Positions 1 to 6,537 of a stretch of 6,537 nt of DNA are shown in pieces. Positions within the stretch are counted from its first letter, which is position 1; each line of letters starts with the position of its first letter. Origin of the DNA: Lichenicoccus sp964235615. Lineage in GTDB: Bacteria > Pseudomonadota > Alphaproteobacteria > Acetobacterales > Acetobacteraceae. Below the pieces are notes generated by a model. The model was not told where the DNA came from and searched no databases. It was given only the letters and a program-made list of their open reading frames with translations. The DNA is taken from contig CAXSEE010000225.1 of the NCBI GenBank assembly GCA_964235615.1, forward strand, positions 1-6,537, in the 5' to 3' direction. A program made the translations under genes and the position numbers.

Positions 1-573
1 GAACAGGCTTTGTCCCGCCATCACCTCGATGACCCAATCCTGGTAGGTCGGATCGTCGCTGGCGATGCGCCACTCCGCACCCGGCCGCAACCGGGACGCC
101 ACCAGCCCGATCGCTTGCGGATGCACGAAGCGGCGCTTGGCGTGGCGGGTTTTCGGCCAGGGATCCGGGAACAGCAGGAACATCCGGTCCAGGCAACCCT
201 CGGGCAGGGCCTGCAGCAAGGTGCGGGCATCGTCGTCCCAGATGCGCAGCATGTCGGGCAAGGGAGCGGTGCCTTCCTCTCCGTCCGGCACCAGGCGGGT
301 CAGCAGCGAGCATAGTCCGTTCTCGAACACCTCGCAGGCGATCAGTCCGACATCCGGATGGGCGGCATGCTGGGCGAGGCTATGTTCGCCGCCGCCGAAG
401 CCGACCTCCAGCCAGAGCTCCGACGGGGCTCGGCCGAAAGCGGCGCGCGGATCGGTGGCCAGGGTCTCGGGAAAACGCAGGCGAGGCAGCGTGAGATCGA
501 TCAGGAGCTGCTGGCGCGGGCGCAGCGGATGGCTGCGTTGCCGCCCGTAGAGCCGGGCGGCAGGCGGTTTCAA
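1..573 (-). CDS. trmB: tRNA (guanine-N7-)-methyltransferase, 3' end missing
   Basis: TrmB transfers a methyl group from S-adenosylmethionine to N7 of a guanine (usually G46) in the tRNA variable loop; it is a cytoplasmic enzyme. The frame is open for 191 codons to the window edge. Visible family marks are the SAM-binding loop EVGFGGGEH (residues 56-64), the acidic strand end CEVFENG (80-86), WDDDAR (112-117) before the second half of the fold, the signature FLLFPDPWPKTRHAKRRFV (132-150) and the start of the ASDDPTY segment (171-177). Family members are about 220-240 residues, so only some 30-50 C-terminal residues are missing. The start is taken as TTG at 573-571, because no ATG or GTG fits before the conserved N-terminal RLYGRQRSHPLRPRQQ. 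That TTG overlaps the metK stop codon (TTGA), and no Shine-Dalgarno sequence is visible, which suggests translational coupling to metK. Identification is firm; the exact start is less so. Confidence 0.95.
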   Translation of the reverse strand, partial: MKPPAARLYGRQRSHPLRPRQQLLIDLTLPRLRFPETLATDPRAAFGRAPSELWLEVGFGGGEHSLAQHAAHPDVGLIACEVFENGLCSLLTRLVPDGEEGTAPLPDMLRIWDDDARTLLQALPEGCLDRMFLLFPDPWPKTRHAKRRFVHPQAIGLVASRLRPGAEWRIASDDPTYQDWVIEVMAGQSLF

Positions 574-1757
574 CGGTTGAAGGCGCTGCGCAGCGTTGGT
601 GCGAGGTCGACCTGTTCCCAGGTGAAGTCGTCCTTCGCAGCGTCGGAAGTGCGTCCGAAATGGCCATAGGCCGAGGTCTGCGAATAGATCGGGCGGTTGA
701 GCCGCAGGTGCCGGCGGATGCCGCGCGGAGTGAGGTCCATCGCCTCGCGCAGCACGCGCTCCAGCCGGGCCTCGTCGACGTCATGGCCGGTGTCGTGCAG
801 GTCGACATAGACCGAGAGCGGGTGCGACACGCCGATGGCGTAGGCGATCTGCAGGGTGCAGCGCTCGGCGAGCCCGGCGGCGACGATGTTCTTGGCCAGG
901 TAGCGGCAGGCATAGGCCGCCGAGCGGTCGACCTTGGTCGGGTCCTTGCCGCTGAAGGCGCCGCCGCCGTGCGGGGCGGCACCGCCGTAGGTGTCGACGA
1001 TGATCTTGCGCCCGGTCAGGCCGGCGTCGCCGTCGGGGCCGCCGATGACGAAGATCCCCGTCGGGTTCACGTAGAAGCCCTCGTCGGGGCACATCCAGCC
1101 CTCGGGCAGCACCTCGCGCACGATGCCGCCGAGCGTCTCGCGTATGGCGGATTGCGGCATGGACTCCTCATGCTGCGTCGAGATCACGATGCTGGTCGCG
1201 CCGATCGGCTTGCCGTCGACGTAATGCAGCGTGACCTGGCTTTTCGCGTCCGGCAGCAGGCCGCGTCCGCGCGGGTCGTGGGTCTTGCGAAGCTGGTTGA
1301 TGCGATGGAGGATGCCGTGCGCGTAATGCAATGGTGCCGGCATCAGGCTCGGCGTCTCGCGTGTCGCGAAGCCGAACATGATGCCCTGGTCGCCGGCGCC
1401 CTCGTCCTTGTTGCCGGCGCTGTCGACGCCGACGGCGATGTCGGCGGACTGGGCGTGCAGGTAGTTGTGGAACTCGGCGGCGCGCCAGGAGAAGCCCTTC
1501 TGGTCGTAGCCGATCTCACGCACCGCCTCGCGCACCTTGTGCTCCAGGTCCTCGCCGGTGACGCTGTCGGCGCCGCGAACTTCGCCGGCCAGCACGATCC
1601 GGTTGGTGGTGACCAGCGTCTCGCAGGCGACCCGCGCCTCGGCATCCACGCCGAGATAGAAGTCGAGCACGGTGTCGCTGATCCGGTCCGCGACCTTGTC
1701 GGGATGGCCCTCGGACACCGATTCCGAAGTGAACAGGAAATCGCCCTTATCGCGCAT
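570..1757 (-). CDS. metK: S-adenosylmethionine synthase (methionine adenosyltransferase)
   Basis: MetK makes S-adenosylmethionine from methionine and ATP, releasing phosphate and pyrophosphate. It is a cytoplasmic tetramer that supplies most cellular methylations. The 395-residue product is close to the usual 380-400. Clear signatures are SEGHPDK (residues 15-21, ATP-binding histidine), GAGDQGIMFGFA (120-131) and the phosphate-loop region GGGAFSGKDPTKVDRSAAY (264-282), with the C-terminal SAYGHFGR and FTWE segments intact. The start ATG at 1757-1755 is preceded by a GGAAGGG Shine-Dalgarno-like sequence about 7 nt upstream, giving the N-terminus MRDKGDFLFTSESVSEGHPDK. One small deviation is VADRISD, where many homologues have a C/S-DQISD sequence. 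The trmB start overlaps its stop. Upstream lies a 101-nt leader after the RES stop; no recognisable SAM riboswitch was found there by eye. Confidence 0.98.
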   Translation of the reverse strand: MRDKGDFLFTSESVSEGHPDKVADRISDTVLDFYLGVDAEARVACETLVTTNRIVLAGEVRGADSVTGEDLEHKVREAVREIGYDQKGFSWRAAEFHNYLHAQSADIAVGVDSAGNKDEGAGDQGIMFGFATRETPSLMPAPLHYAHGILHRINQLRKTHDPRGRGLLPDAKSQVTLHYVDGKPIGATSIVISTQHEESMPQSAIRETLGGIVREVLPEGWMCPDEGFYVNPTGIFVIGGPDGDAGLTGRKIIVDTYGGAAPHGGGAFSGKDPTKVDRSAAYACRYLAKNIVAAGLAERCTLQIAYAIGVSHPLSVYVDLHDTGHDVDEARLERVLREAMDLTPRGIRRHLRLNRPIYSQTSAYGHFGRTSDAAKDDFTWEQVDLAPTLRSAFNR

Positions 1758-1858
1758 GATGATCCCTTCCGCCGTTCTGGCTGCCTGGTGCCGCGGCGGT
1801 CAGAGTTCTCCGGGCGACCTTGAAAGCGGAGTCCATGTGACGGAAAGCGTGGATGGGG
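1758..1858 (-). other. metK leader, no recognised element
   Basis: These 101 nt separate the repaired RES stop from the metK start. The only clear signal is the metK ribosome site (GGAAGGG). A TTGACC hexamer at 1862-1857 could be a -35, but no good -10 follows at 16-18 nt. I could not match the stretch to a SAM-sensing riboswitch by eye. In the unrepaired first frame of the RES gene this stretch would be translated. Confidence 0.4.
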
Positions 1859-2286
1859 TCAAGAAGACCAAAGCCGGGGGTCGAAGCAGAATGGACGTGT
1901 TCCGGTGATGCGCGCGGCCATGCTGGCTGGATGGAGGGGGTTGAGCAGCAGGTTCGGACTTTCGGGGACGATCGAGGACGGGACCTGCAATACCGCGTTC
2001 GGCGCTCGCCGAGCCAGGCATCGCCGAAAGCTGATGGGTCGGTCGGCGGATCCGCAACCTGCTCGATTGGAAGCCCGTCCGCGTCGATGGTCACCAATAC
2101 ATAGTCGTCGGGCAGCAGTTCCAGCGGCAGATCGAGATGCACGCGAACTTCGAGCACGGCGAGAGCGGCGGTCGATGCCATATAGACCATCGGGTGGCCA
2201 GGAGTGTTCCAGCGACCGCCGTAGAGCCGCGCGCCTTCGCCGTTCAGACCGGCATAGGGCGCGCGGCAGAGACGCCAGGCCAGCAT
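1859..2286 (-). pseudogene. RES-domain toxin, disrupted by a one-base frameshift
   Basis: RES-domain toxins such as MbcT of Mycobacterium tuberculosis and Res of Pseudomonas putida kill or arrest cells by destroying NAD+, and are neutralised by the antitoxin encoded just upstream. The first reading frame starts at ATG 2286-2284 (MLAWRLCRAPYAG) and carries GEGARLYGGRWNTPG with the conserved Arg at 25, VY with Tyr at 35, LEV with Glu at 46, and GDAWLGER. At about position 2000 the homology jumps to another frame, which continues NAVLQVPSSIVPES, NLLLNP and FDPRLW to a TGA at 1861-1859. Restoring one base gives a 142-residue protein that spans the domain without gap or duplication; the conserved Ser (about 104) lies after the lesion. 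Unrepaired, the first frame runs on to TAA at 1749-1747 as a 179-residue product lacking the C-terminal third of the domain. It starts 10 nt after the antitoxin stop, with no clear ribosome site. A sequencing error is the main alternative. Confidence 0.85.
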
Positions 2287-2296
2287 CTGCCAAGGA

Positions 2297-2767
2297 TCAG
2301 GCGGCGATGCCGTGGCTGATGCGTCCGAGCAGGGTCTCGACCTCGCGCGCGCCCTCGTCGGTATCGAGCAGGTCGAGCGGGCGCTCGCCGGCCAGCGCCG
2401 TCGTGTGGCGACGGAGCCAGAGGCCGGCCTTCTGCTGATTGCCAAGGGTATCCTCGGCCGCTGCCAGCATGCGGGCCACGCGGATCAGACGATCGGATTG
2501 TTCCGGCGTCAGGGTGCCCAGCTTGCGGCGGTTCTCCAGAGTTTTCCGCGGCAACACGATCCGGTCCATCTCGACGAGGGTCAACCGGCCGGTGTCGAGC
2601 ACGAACTGGACGGTAGCCACAGGCAGGCCGCGTCGTACCAGGCGCACCATGTCCATACCAGACTCGACGTCCGCGCCGACGACAGCAGCGCCTCCGACGA
2701 CTTCGAAGCTGTTGATCGACGTGCCCACGGATAGCTCCTTGGCCGTATGCGCATCATGCATGGGCAT
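2297..2767 (-). CDS. Xre/MbcA/ParS-type antitoxin of a RES toxin-antitoxin pair
   Basis: This 156-residue protein fits the antitoxin family paired with RES toxins. Such antitoxins bind the toxin with their C-terminus, block its active site, and usually repress their own promoter through an Xre-like helix-turn-helix. Here LVRRGLPVATVQFVLDTGRL begins the predicted DNA-binding part (about residues 43-85, ending RKTLENRRKLGTLTPEQSDR). The region RVARMLAAAEDTLGN then leads into the hallmark toxin-binding C-terminus, with ALAGERPLDLLDTDEGAREVETLLGRISHG (about 124-153). The frame is uninterrupted and looks functional, unlike its partner. The first of two nearby in-frame ATGs (2767 or 2761) was chosen; neither has a strong Shine-Dalgarno sequence. 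The gene starts 13 nt after the dapB stop, so any promoter of its own would lie within the 3' end of dapB; otherwise it is co-transcribed with dapB. Family assignment rests on motif recognition. Confidence 0.9.
   Translation of the reverse strand: MPMHDAHTAKELSVGTSINSFEVVGGAAVVGADVESGMDMVRLVRRGLPVATVQFVLDTGRLTLVEMDRIVLPRKTLENRRKLGTLTPEQSDRLIRVARMLAAAEDTLGNQQKAGLWLRRHTTALAGERPLDLLDTDEGAREVETLLGRISHGIAA
2747..2761. repeat. Two adjacent short palindromes at the antitoxin start
   Basis: Two perfect palindromes, ATGCGCAT (2747-2754) and ATGCAT (2756-2761), lie one base apart and overlap the first codons of the antitoxin gene. Antitoxins of this family bind palindromic operators near their own start, so these could be operator half-sites. 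They fall inside coding sequence and are short enough to be chance; no function is shown by the sequence alone. Confidence 0.2.
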
Positions 2768-2780
2768 TTCGCCATGAAAA

Positions 2781-3566
2781 TCAAGTTGAAGCCGTTTGCG
2801 GCTGGCGCAGGCCGAGGACGTCTTCCATGCCGTAGAGGCCGGGGCCACGCCCAAGCGTCCAGAAGGCAGCGCGCATGGCTCCGGCGGCGAACACGCGACG
2901 GTCGAAGGCACGATGGGTCAGGCCGATCTGTTCGCTGGCGGCGGTGAACAGCAGCGTGTGCTCGCCCACGATCTGTCCGCCGCGCAGGGAGGCAAAACCG
3001 ATGGCGCCGGCTTTGCGCGGGCCGGTCTGTCCATGCCGTCCAGTTTCCATGTCGTAGCTGGGCTGGTCGCGGCCCCGGGCCACTGCCGCGCCGATGGCGA
3101 GCGCGGTTCCGGATGGGGCATCGATCTTCTGGCGGTGATGCATCTCGACGATCTCGGCGTCATATTCCGCAGCCGGCAGGACCGCTGCCATGCGCGCGGC
3201 CAAGCCGAGCATCAGCACGACCCCCGGCGAGAAGTTCGCCGCCTGCACCACCGGGATGGTTTGCGCCGCCTGTTCGACGGCCTGCTGGGCGTGCGCCGAC
3301 AACCCGGTCGTGCCGAGCACCCAGGCCGAACTCGATCCGGCGAGGATAGCGGCATGCATGGCGGTGGCGTCGGGATGGGTGAAGTCGATGATCACCTGCG
3401 CCTGCCGCGCCAACTCGTCGAGATCGTCGAATATTCTGACGTCCGCATCCAGCTGTTCGACCCCTGGCCGGGCGGTACCTCCGACCAGAGCAGCGCCGGC
3501 CCGGCTCGCCTCCTCGACCAGCAGGCGGCCAACACGCCCCTGGATACCCAGGATGCCTACACGCAC
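2781..3566 (-). CDS. dapB: 4-hydroxy-tetrahydrodipicolinate reductase
   Basis: DapB reduces 4-hydroxy-tetrahydrodipicolinate with NADH or NADPH to tetrahydrodipicolinate, the step after DapA in the diaminopimelate pathway that feeds peptidoglycan and lysine. The 261-residue length is near the family norm (about 240-275). Visible motifs are the Rossmann nucleotide loop GILGIQGRVG (residues 4-13), DFTHP (61-65), GTTG (85-88), NFSPGV (111-116), the catalytic signature EMHHRQKIDAPSGTA (141-155, with paired His 143-144 and Lys 147), and LRGGQIVGEH (194-203). The start is GTG at 3566-3564: it is the only start that places the Rossmann loop at the extreme N-terminus, and the nearby ATG at 3574 is out of frame. 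No Shine-Dalgarno sequence precedes it. A terminator-like hairpin ends 15 nt upstream, so expression may depend on read-through. The stop is followed 13 nt later by the antitoxin gene. Confidence 0.96.
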   Translation of the reverse strand: MRVGILGIQGRVGRLLVEEASRAGAALVGGTARPGVEQLDADVRIFDDLDELARQAQVIIDFTHPDATAMHAAILAGSSSAWVLGTTGLSAHAQQAVEQAAQTIPVVQAANFSPGVVLMLGLAARMAAVLPAAEYDAEIVEMHHRQKIDAPSGTALAIGAAVARGRDQPSYDMETGRHGQTGPRKAGAIGFASLRGGQIVGEHTLLFTAASEQIGLTHRAFDRRVFAAGAMRAAFWTLGRGPGLYGMEDVLGLRQPQTAST

Positions 3567-3581
3567 GAAACCATGCGGCCC

Positions 3582-3620
3582 AAAAAGATGCGGCGGCGCG
3601 ACCTTGCCGGTCGCGCCGCC
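3582..3620 (-). terminator. Terminator-like hairpin just upstream of dapB (possible attenuator)
   Basis: A perfect 12-bp inverted repeat (arms 3592-3603 and 3609-3620, GGCGGCGCGACC paired with GGTCGCGCCGCC) encloses a 5-nt loop. On the minus strand it is followed by GCATC and five T residues (3586-3582), the form of an intrinsic terminator, although the T-run begins 5 nt after the stem. It lies about 150 nt after the dnaJ stop and only 15 nt before the dapB GTG, so there is no room for a dapB promoter after it. It may end most dnaKJ transcripts, act as an attenuator in the dapB leader, or control translation initiation of dapB. Confidence 0.7.
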
Positions 3621-3672
3621 TGTATCTGTCCATAGCGCAGGTGGGGGGGGAACGTCACCACGGACATGAGCT

Positions 3673-3701
3673 TATCTAACCGGTCCGGTTCGTGGTTTCA
3701 A
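3673..3701 (-). promoter_or_regulatory. Weak promoter-like elements in the dnaJ-dapB gap
   Basis: On the minus strand a TTGAAA hexamer (3701-3696) is followed after 17 nt by TAGATA (3678-3673), a possible but weak -35/-10 pair upstream of dapB. A better -35-like TTGACA lies at 3713-3708 but has no partner at normal spacing. The spacer contains the palindrome described separately. If real, transcripts from here would have to pass the 3582-3620 hairpin before reaching dapB. Confidence 0.25.
3678..3690. repeat. 13-nt palindrome, operator-like
   Basis: AACCGG and CCGGTT form a perfect 6-bp inverted repeat around one central base in the dnaJ-dapB gap. It sits between the weak -35-like and -10-like hexamers, where a repressor site would lie. 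It could also fold as part of a leader RNA. No regulator can be named from the sequence. Confidence 0.3.
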
Positions 3702-3734
3702 CATCACTGTCAATAGAATATCGACGGTCACGAA

Positions 3735-3767
3735 GTTGCTACCTCGAATTTGTCGCAAAATAGCAAC
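3735..3767 (-). repeat. Inverted repeat just after dnaJ
   Basis: GTTGCTA (3735-3741) and TAGCAAC (3761-3767) form a 7-bp inverted repeat with a 19-nt loop starting 6 nt after the dnaJ stop. It could protect the 3' end of dnaKJ mRNA. There is no T-run after it on the minus strand, so it is not a standard terminator, and the stem is weak. Confidence 0.25.
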
Positions 3768-3773
3768 AGCATC

Positions 3774-4913
3774 TCAAACCTTGCCATCGAAGAAGTCGCG
3801 CACCTTGGCGAAGAAGCCTTCGCTGTCGGGGCTCGTCTTGGCATGTTCGTTGATCTCGGCTTCGAACTCTTCCATCAGCTCACGCTGGCGCTTGGTCAGG
3901 TGCTGAGGCGTCTCGACCGCCACCTGGATGTACATGTCGCCTCGAGCCGCCGAACGCAGCACCGAGAAGCCCTTCGAGCGCAGCCGGAACTGCTCGCCGG
4001 TCTGTGTGCCGGCCGGGATCTTGACCCGCGTGCGGCTGCCGTCGATGACCGGGACCTCGACCTCGGCTCCCAGCGCCGCCTGGCTCATGCGCAGCGGCAC
4101 CCGGCAATAGATGTTGGCGCCGTCGCGCTGGAAAATATCATGCGCCCGCACCCCCACATGCACGTAGAGATCACCGGGCGGAATACCGGCGCCGCCTGCC
4201 TCGCCCTCGCCGGGAAGGCGGATGCGTGTGCCATCCTCGACGCCGGCCGGGATCTGCACATTGAGGTTGCGCTCGCGCTCGACGGTGCCGGCGCCATGGC
4301 AGACCTTGCAGGGGTTGCGCACCACACGCCCGGCGCCGCCGCAGGTCGGGCAGGCGCGCTCGACCAGGAAGAAGCCCTGCTGCGCCCGCACCTTGCCGGC
4401 GCCGTGGCAGGTCGGGCAGGTCTCGGCCGCGCGGTCCTTGTTCTCCGAGCCGGAGCCGGCGCAGGTCTCGCACTGGATACGGCTGGGAACGCGCAGGGGC
4501 GTCTTGATGCCGGTGAAGGCCTCGGTCAGGCTGATCTCGACCTGGGCCCGGACGTCGGCGCCGGCGCGCTGACGGCCACCGCCGCGCCTGCCGCCCATCA
4601 TGTCGCCGAACACCTGGTCGAAGATGTCGCCCAGGCCGCCGCCGCCGCCGCCGAAGTCGAAGCCGCCAGGCTGGCCGCCGCCGCCATTCTCGAAGGCGGC
4701 GTGACCGTAACGATCATATGCGGCGCGCTTCTGGTCGTCCTTCAGGACGTCATAGGCCTCGTTCAACTCCTTGAAGCGCGCCTCGGAGGCCTTGTCTCCC
4801 GGATTGCGATCCGGATGATACTTCATGGCAAGTTTGCGATACGCCTTCTTGAGGGTGTCCGCGTTGGCTTCCCGGGCGACTTCCAATGTCGCGTAGTAAT
4901 CCTGCTTCGCCAT
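3774..4913 (-). CDS. dnaJ: Chaperone protein DnaJ (Hsp40)
   Basis: DnaJ delivers unfolded clients to DnaK and stimulates its ATPase, acting in the cytoplasm with DnaK and GrpE. The 379-residue product is full length for a class I DnaJ. In order: a J-domain (about 1-70) with the essential HPD at 33-35; a Gly/Phe-rich linker (about 75-113) containing a run of six Gly and the DIF motif; a zinc-finger region with four CxxCxGxG repeats whose cysteine pairs are at 148/151, 166/169, 188/191 and 202/205; and two C-terminal substrate-binding domains ending FFDGKV. The start ATG (4913-4911) gives the standard MAKQDYY N-terminus and has a GAGGAAAAC ribosome site directly upstream. Longer upstream starts in the frame would add unconserved residues. 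It lies 160 nt after dnaK, separated by a hairpin that may lower its expression relative to dnaK. Confidence 0.98.
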   Translation of the reverse strand: MAKQDYYATLEVAREANADTLKKAYRKLAMKYHPDRNPGDKASEARFKELNEAYDVLKDDQKRAAYDRYGHAAFENGGGGQPGGFDFGGGGGGLGDIFDQVFGDMMGGRRGGGRQRAGADVRAQVEISLTEAFTGIKTPLRVPSRIQCETCAGSGSENKDRAAETCPTCHGAGKVRAQQGFFLVERACPTCGGAGRVVRNPCKVCHGAGTVERERNLNVQIPAGVEDGTRIRLPGEGEAGGAGIPPGDLYVHVGVRAHDIFQRDGANIYCRVPLRMSQAALGAEVEVPVIDGSRTRVKIPAGTQTGEQFRLRSKGFSVLRSAARGDMYIQVAVETPQHLTKRQRELMEEFEAEINEHAKTSPDSEGFFAKVRDFFDGKV

Positions 4914-4983
4914 GTTTTCCTCATTGGCGGGGTGTCCGCAGCCTCCCACGGAAACTGGGCGAGGTGCGGATCCGTCATGAAGC

Positions 4984-5022
4984 GGAAAGGCGCCCGCCTT
5001 CACTGAAGAAGCACGGGCGCCT
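4984..5022 (-). terminator. Hairpin between dnaK and dnaJ, weak terminator or processing site
   Basis: A perfect 9-bp inverted repeat (AGGCGCCCG at 4988-4996, CGGGCGCCT at 5014-5022) has a 17-nt loop that can extend the stem through CTTC/GAAG. On the minus strand it is followed by a short TTTCC only, so termination would be partial at most. Hairpins between chaperone genes are known to act as mRNA processing or stability sites in some alphaproteobacteria (for example Agrobacterium groESL), and this could be similar. Confidence 0.45.
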
Positions 5023-5037
5023 CCGCCTGGGCATTAT

Positions 5038-5057
5038 CCGGTCAGCGGGCCGACCGG
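5038..5057. repeat. Small inverted repeat after dnaK
   Basis: CCGGTC (5038-5043) and GACCGG (5052-5057) form a 6-bp stem with an 8-nt loop about 17 nt after the dnaK stop. Together with the larger hairpin downstream it makes the dnaK-dnaJ gap strongly structured. No T-run follows it on the minus strand. Confidence 0.25.
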
Positions 5058-5073
5058 CAACCGATCCGCTGGA

Positions 5074-6537
<1,464 letters not shown>

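Noticed and set aside
660..1823. Long plus-strand open frame of 387 codons opposite metK
   Set aside because: It is antisense to a fully conserved metK and its translation is Gly/Ala/Arg/Val-rich without any recognisable motif; high-GC codon bias creates such mirror frames.
1758..1858. SAM riboswitch before metK
   Set aside because: The 101-nt leader is a natural place for one, but I could not identify the conserved core of SAM-II or the SAM/SAH family by eye. An Rfam scan would settle it.
1990..2015. Programmed -1 ribosomal frameshift in the RES gene
   Set aside because: A -1 shift would restore the frame, but the local sequence has no X XXY YYZ slippery site, so mutation or sequencing error is more likely.
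3567..3773. Lysine riboswitch or lysine-codon leader peptide before dapB
   Set aside because: The gap is short for a lysine aptamer, no aptamer core was recognised, and the only leader-like frame contains no lysine codons.
4635..4652. Six tandem GCC triplets as a microsatellite
   Set aside because: They encode the six-glycine run in the DnaJ Gly/Phe-rich linker, a normal feature of the family.
3750..5006. Long plus-strand open frame of 418 codons opposite dnaJ
   Set aside because: Antisense to a complete dnaJ with all four zinc motifs; composition is Ala/Leu-rich and shows no domain.

Overview
The window carries a run of genes that all read on the minus strand. The GC-rich composition, the strong codon bias (long false ORFs opposite most genes) and the close similarity of the proteins to alphaproteobacterial forms suggest a high-GC alphaproteobacterium. 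The layout dnaK-dnaJ-dapB ... metK-trmB, together with the TrmB and MetK sequence style, points to Rhodospirillales and most likely Acetobacteraceae. This placement comes from recalled family resemblance, not from a database search.

In transcription order (high to low coordinates) the window holds: the C-terminal three quarters of dnaK (6537-5074, start outside the window); a 160-nt gap with a strong hairpin; complete dnaJ (4913-3774); a 207-nt gap containing a terminator-like hairpin that ends only 15 nt before the next start codon; complete dapB (3566-2781, GTG start); an intact Xre/MbcA/ParS-type antitoxin gene (2767-2297); a RES-domain toxin gene broken by a one-base frameshift near position 2000 (2286-1859); a 101-nt leader; complete metK (1757-570); and the first 191 codons of trmB (573-1, TTG start overlapping the metK stop, end outside the window). 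No gene-free stretch exceeds 300 bases. I see no tRNA, rRNA, CRISPR array, insertion sequence or convincing plus-strand gene.

Functionally, dnaK and dnaJ form the Hsp70 chaperone pair. dapB supplies the reductase step of the diaminopimelate/lysine pathway. metK makes S-adenosylmethionine, and trmB uses it to methylate tRNA, so the metK-trmB overlap links methyl donor to consumer. The antitoxin/toxin pair is the only accessory element and sits between two housekeeping blocks. Its antitoxin reads as complete, while its NAD-attacking toxin is disrupted, so it looks like a decaying toxin-antitoxin locus, unless the missing base is a sequencing error.

Most of the window is ordinary core genome. 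The points worth a second look are the RES frameshift, which also makes the unrepaired reading frame end inside the metK start, and the terminator-like hairpin placed like an attenuator in front of dapB.
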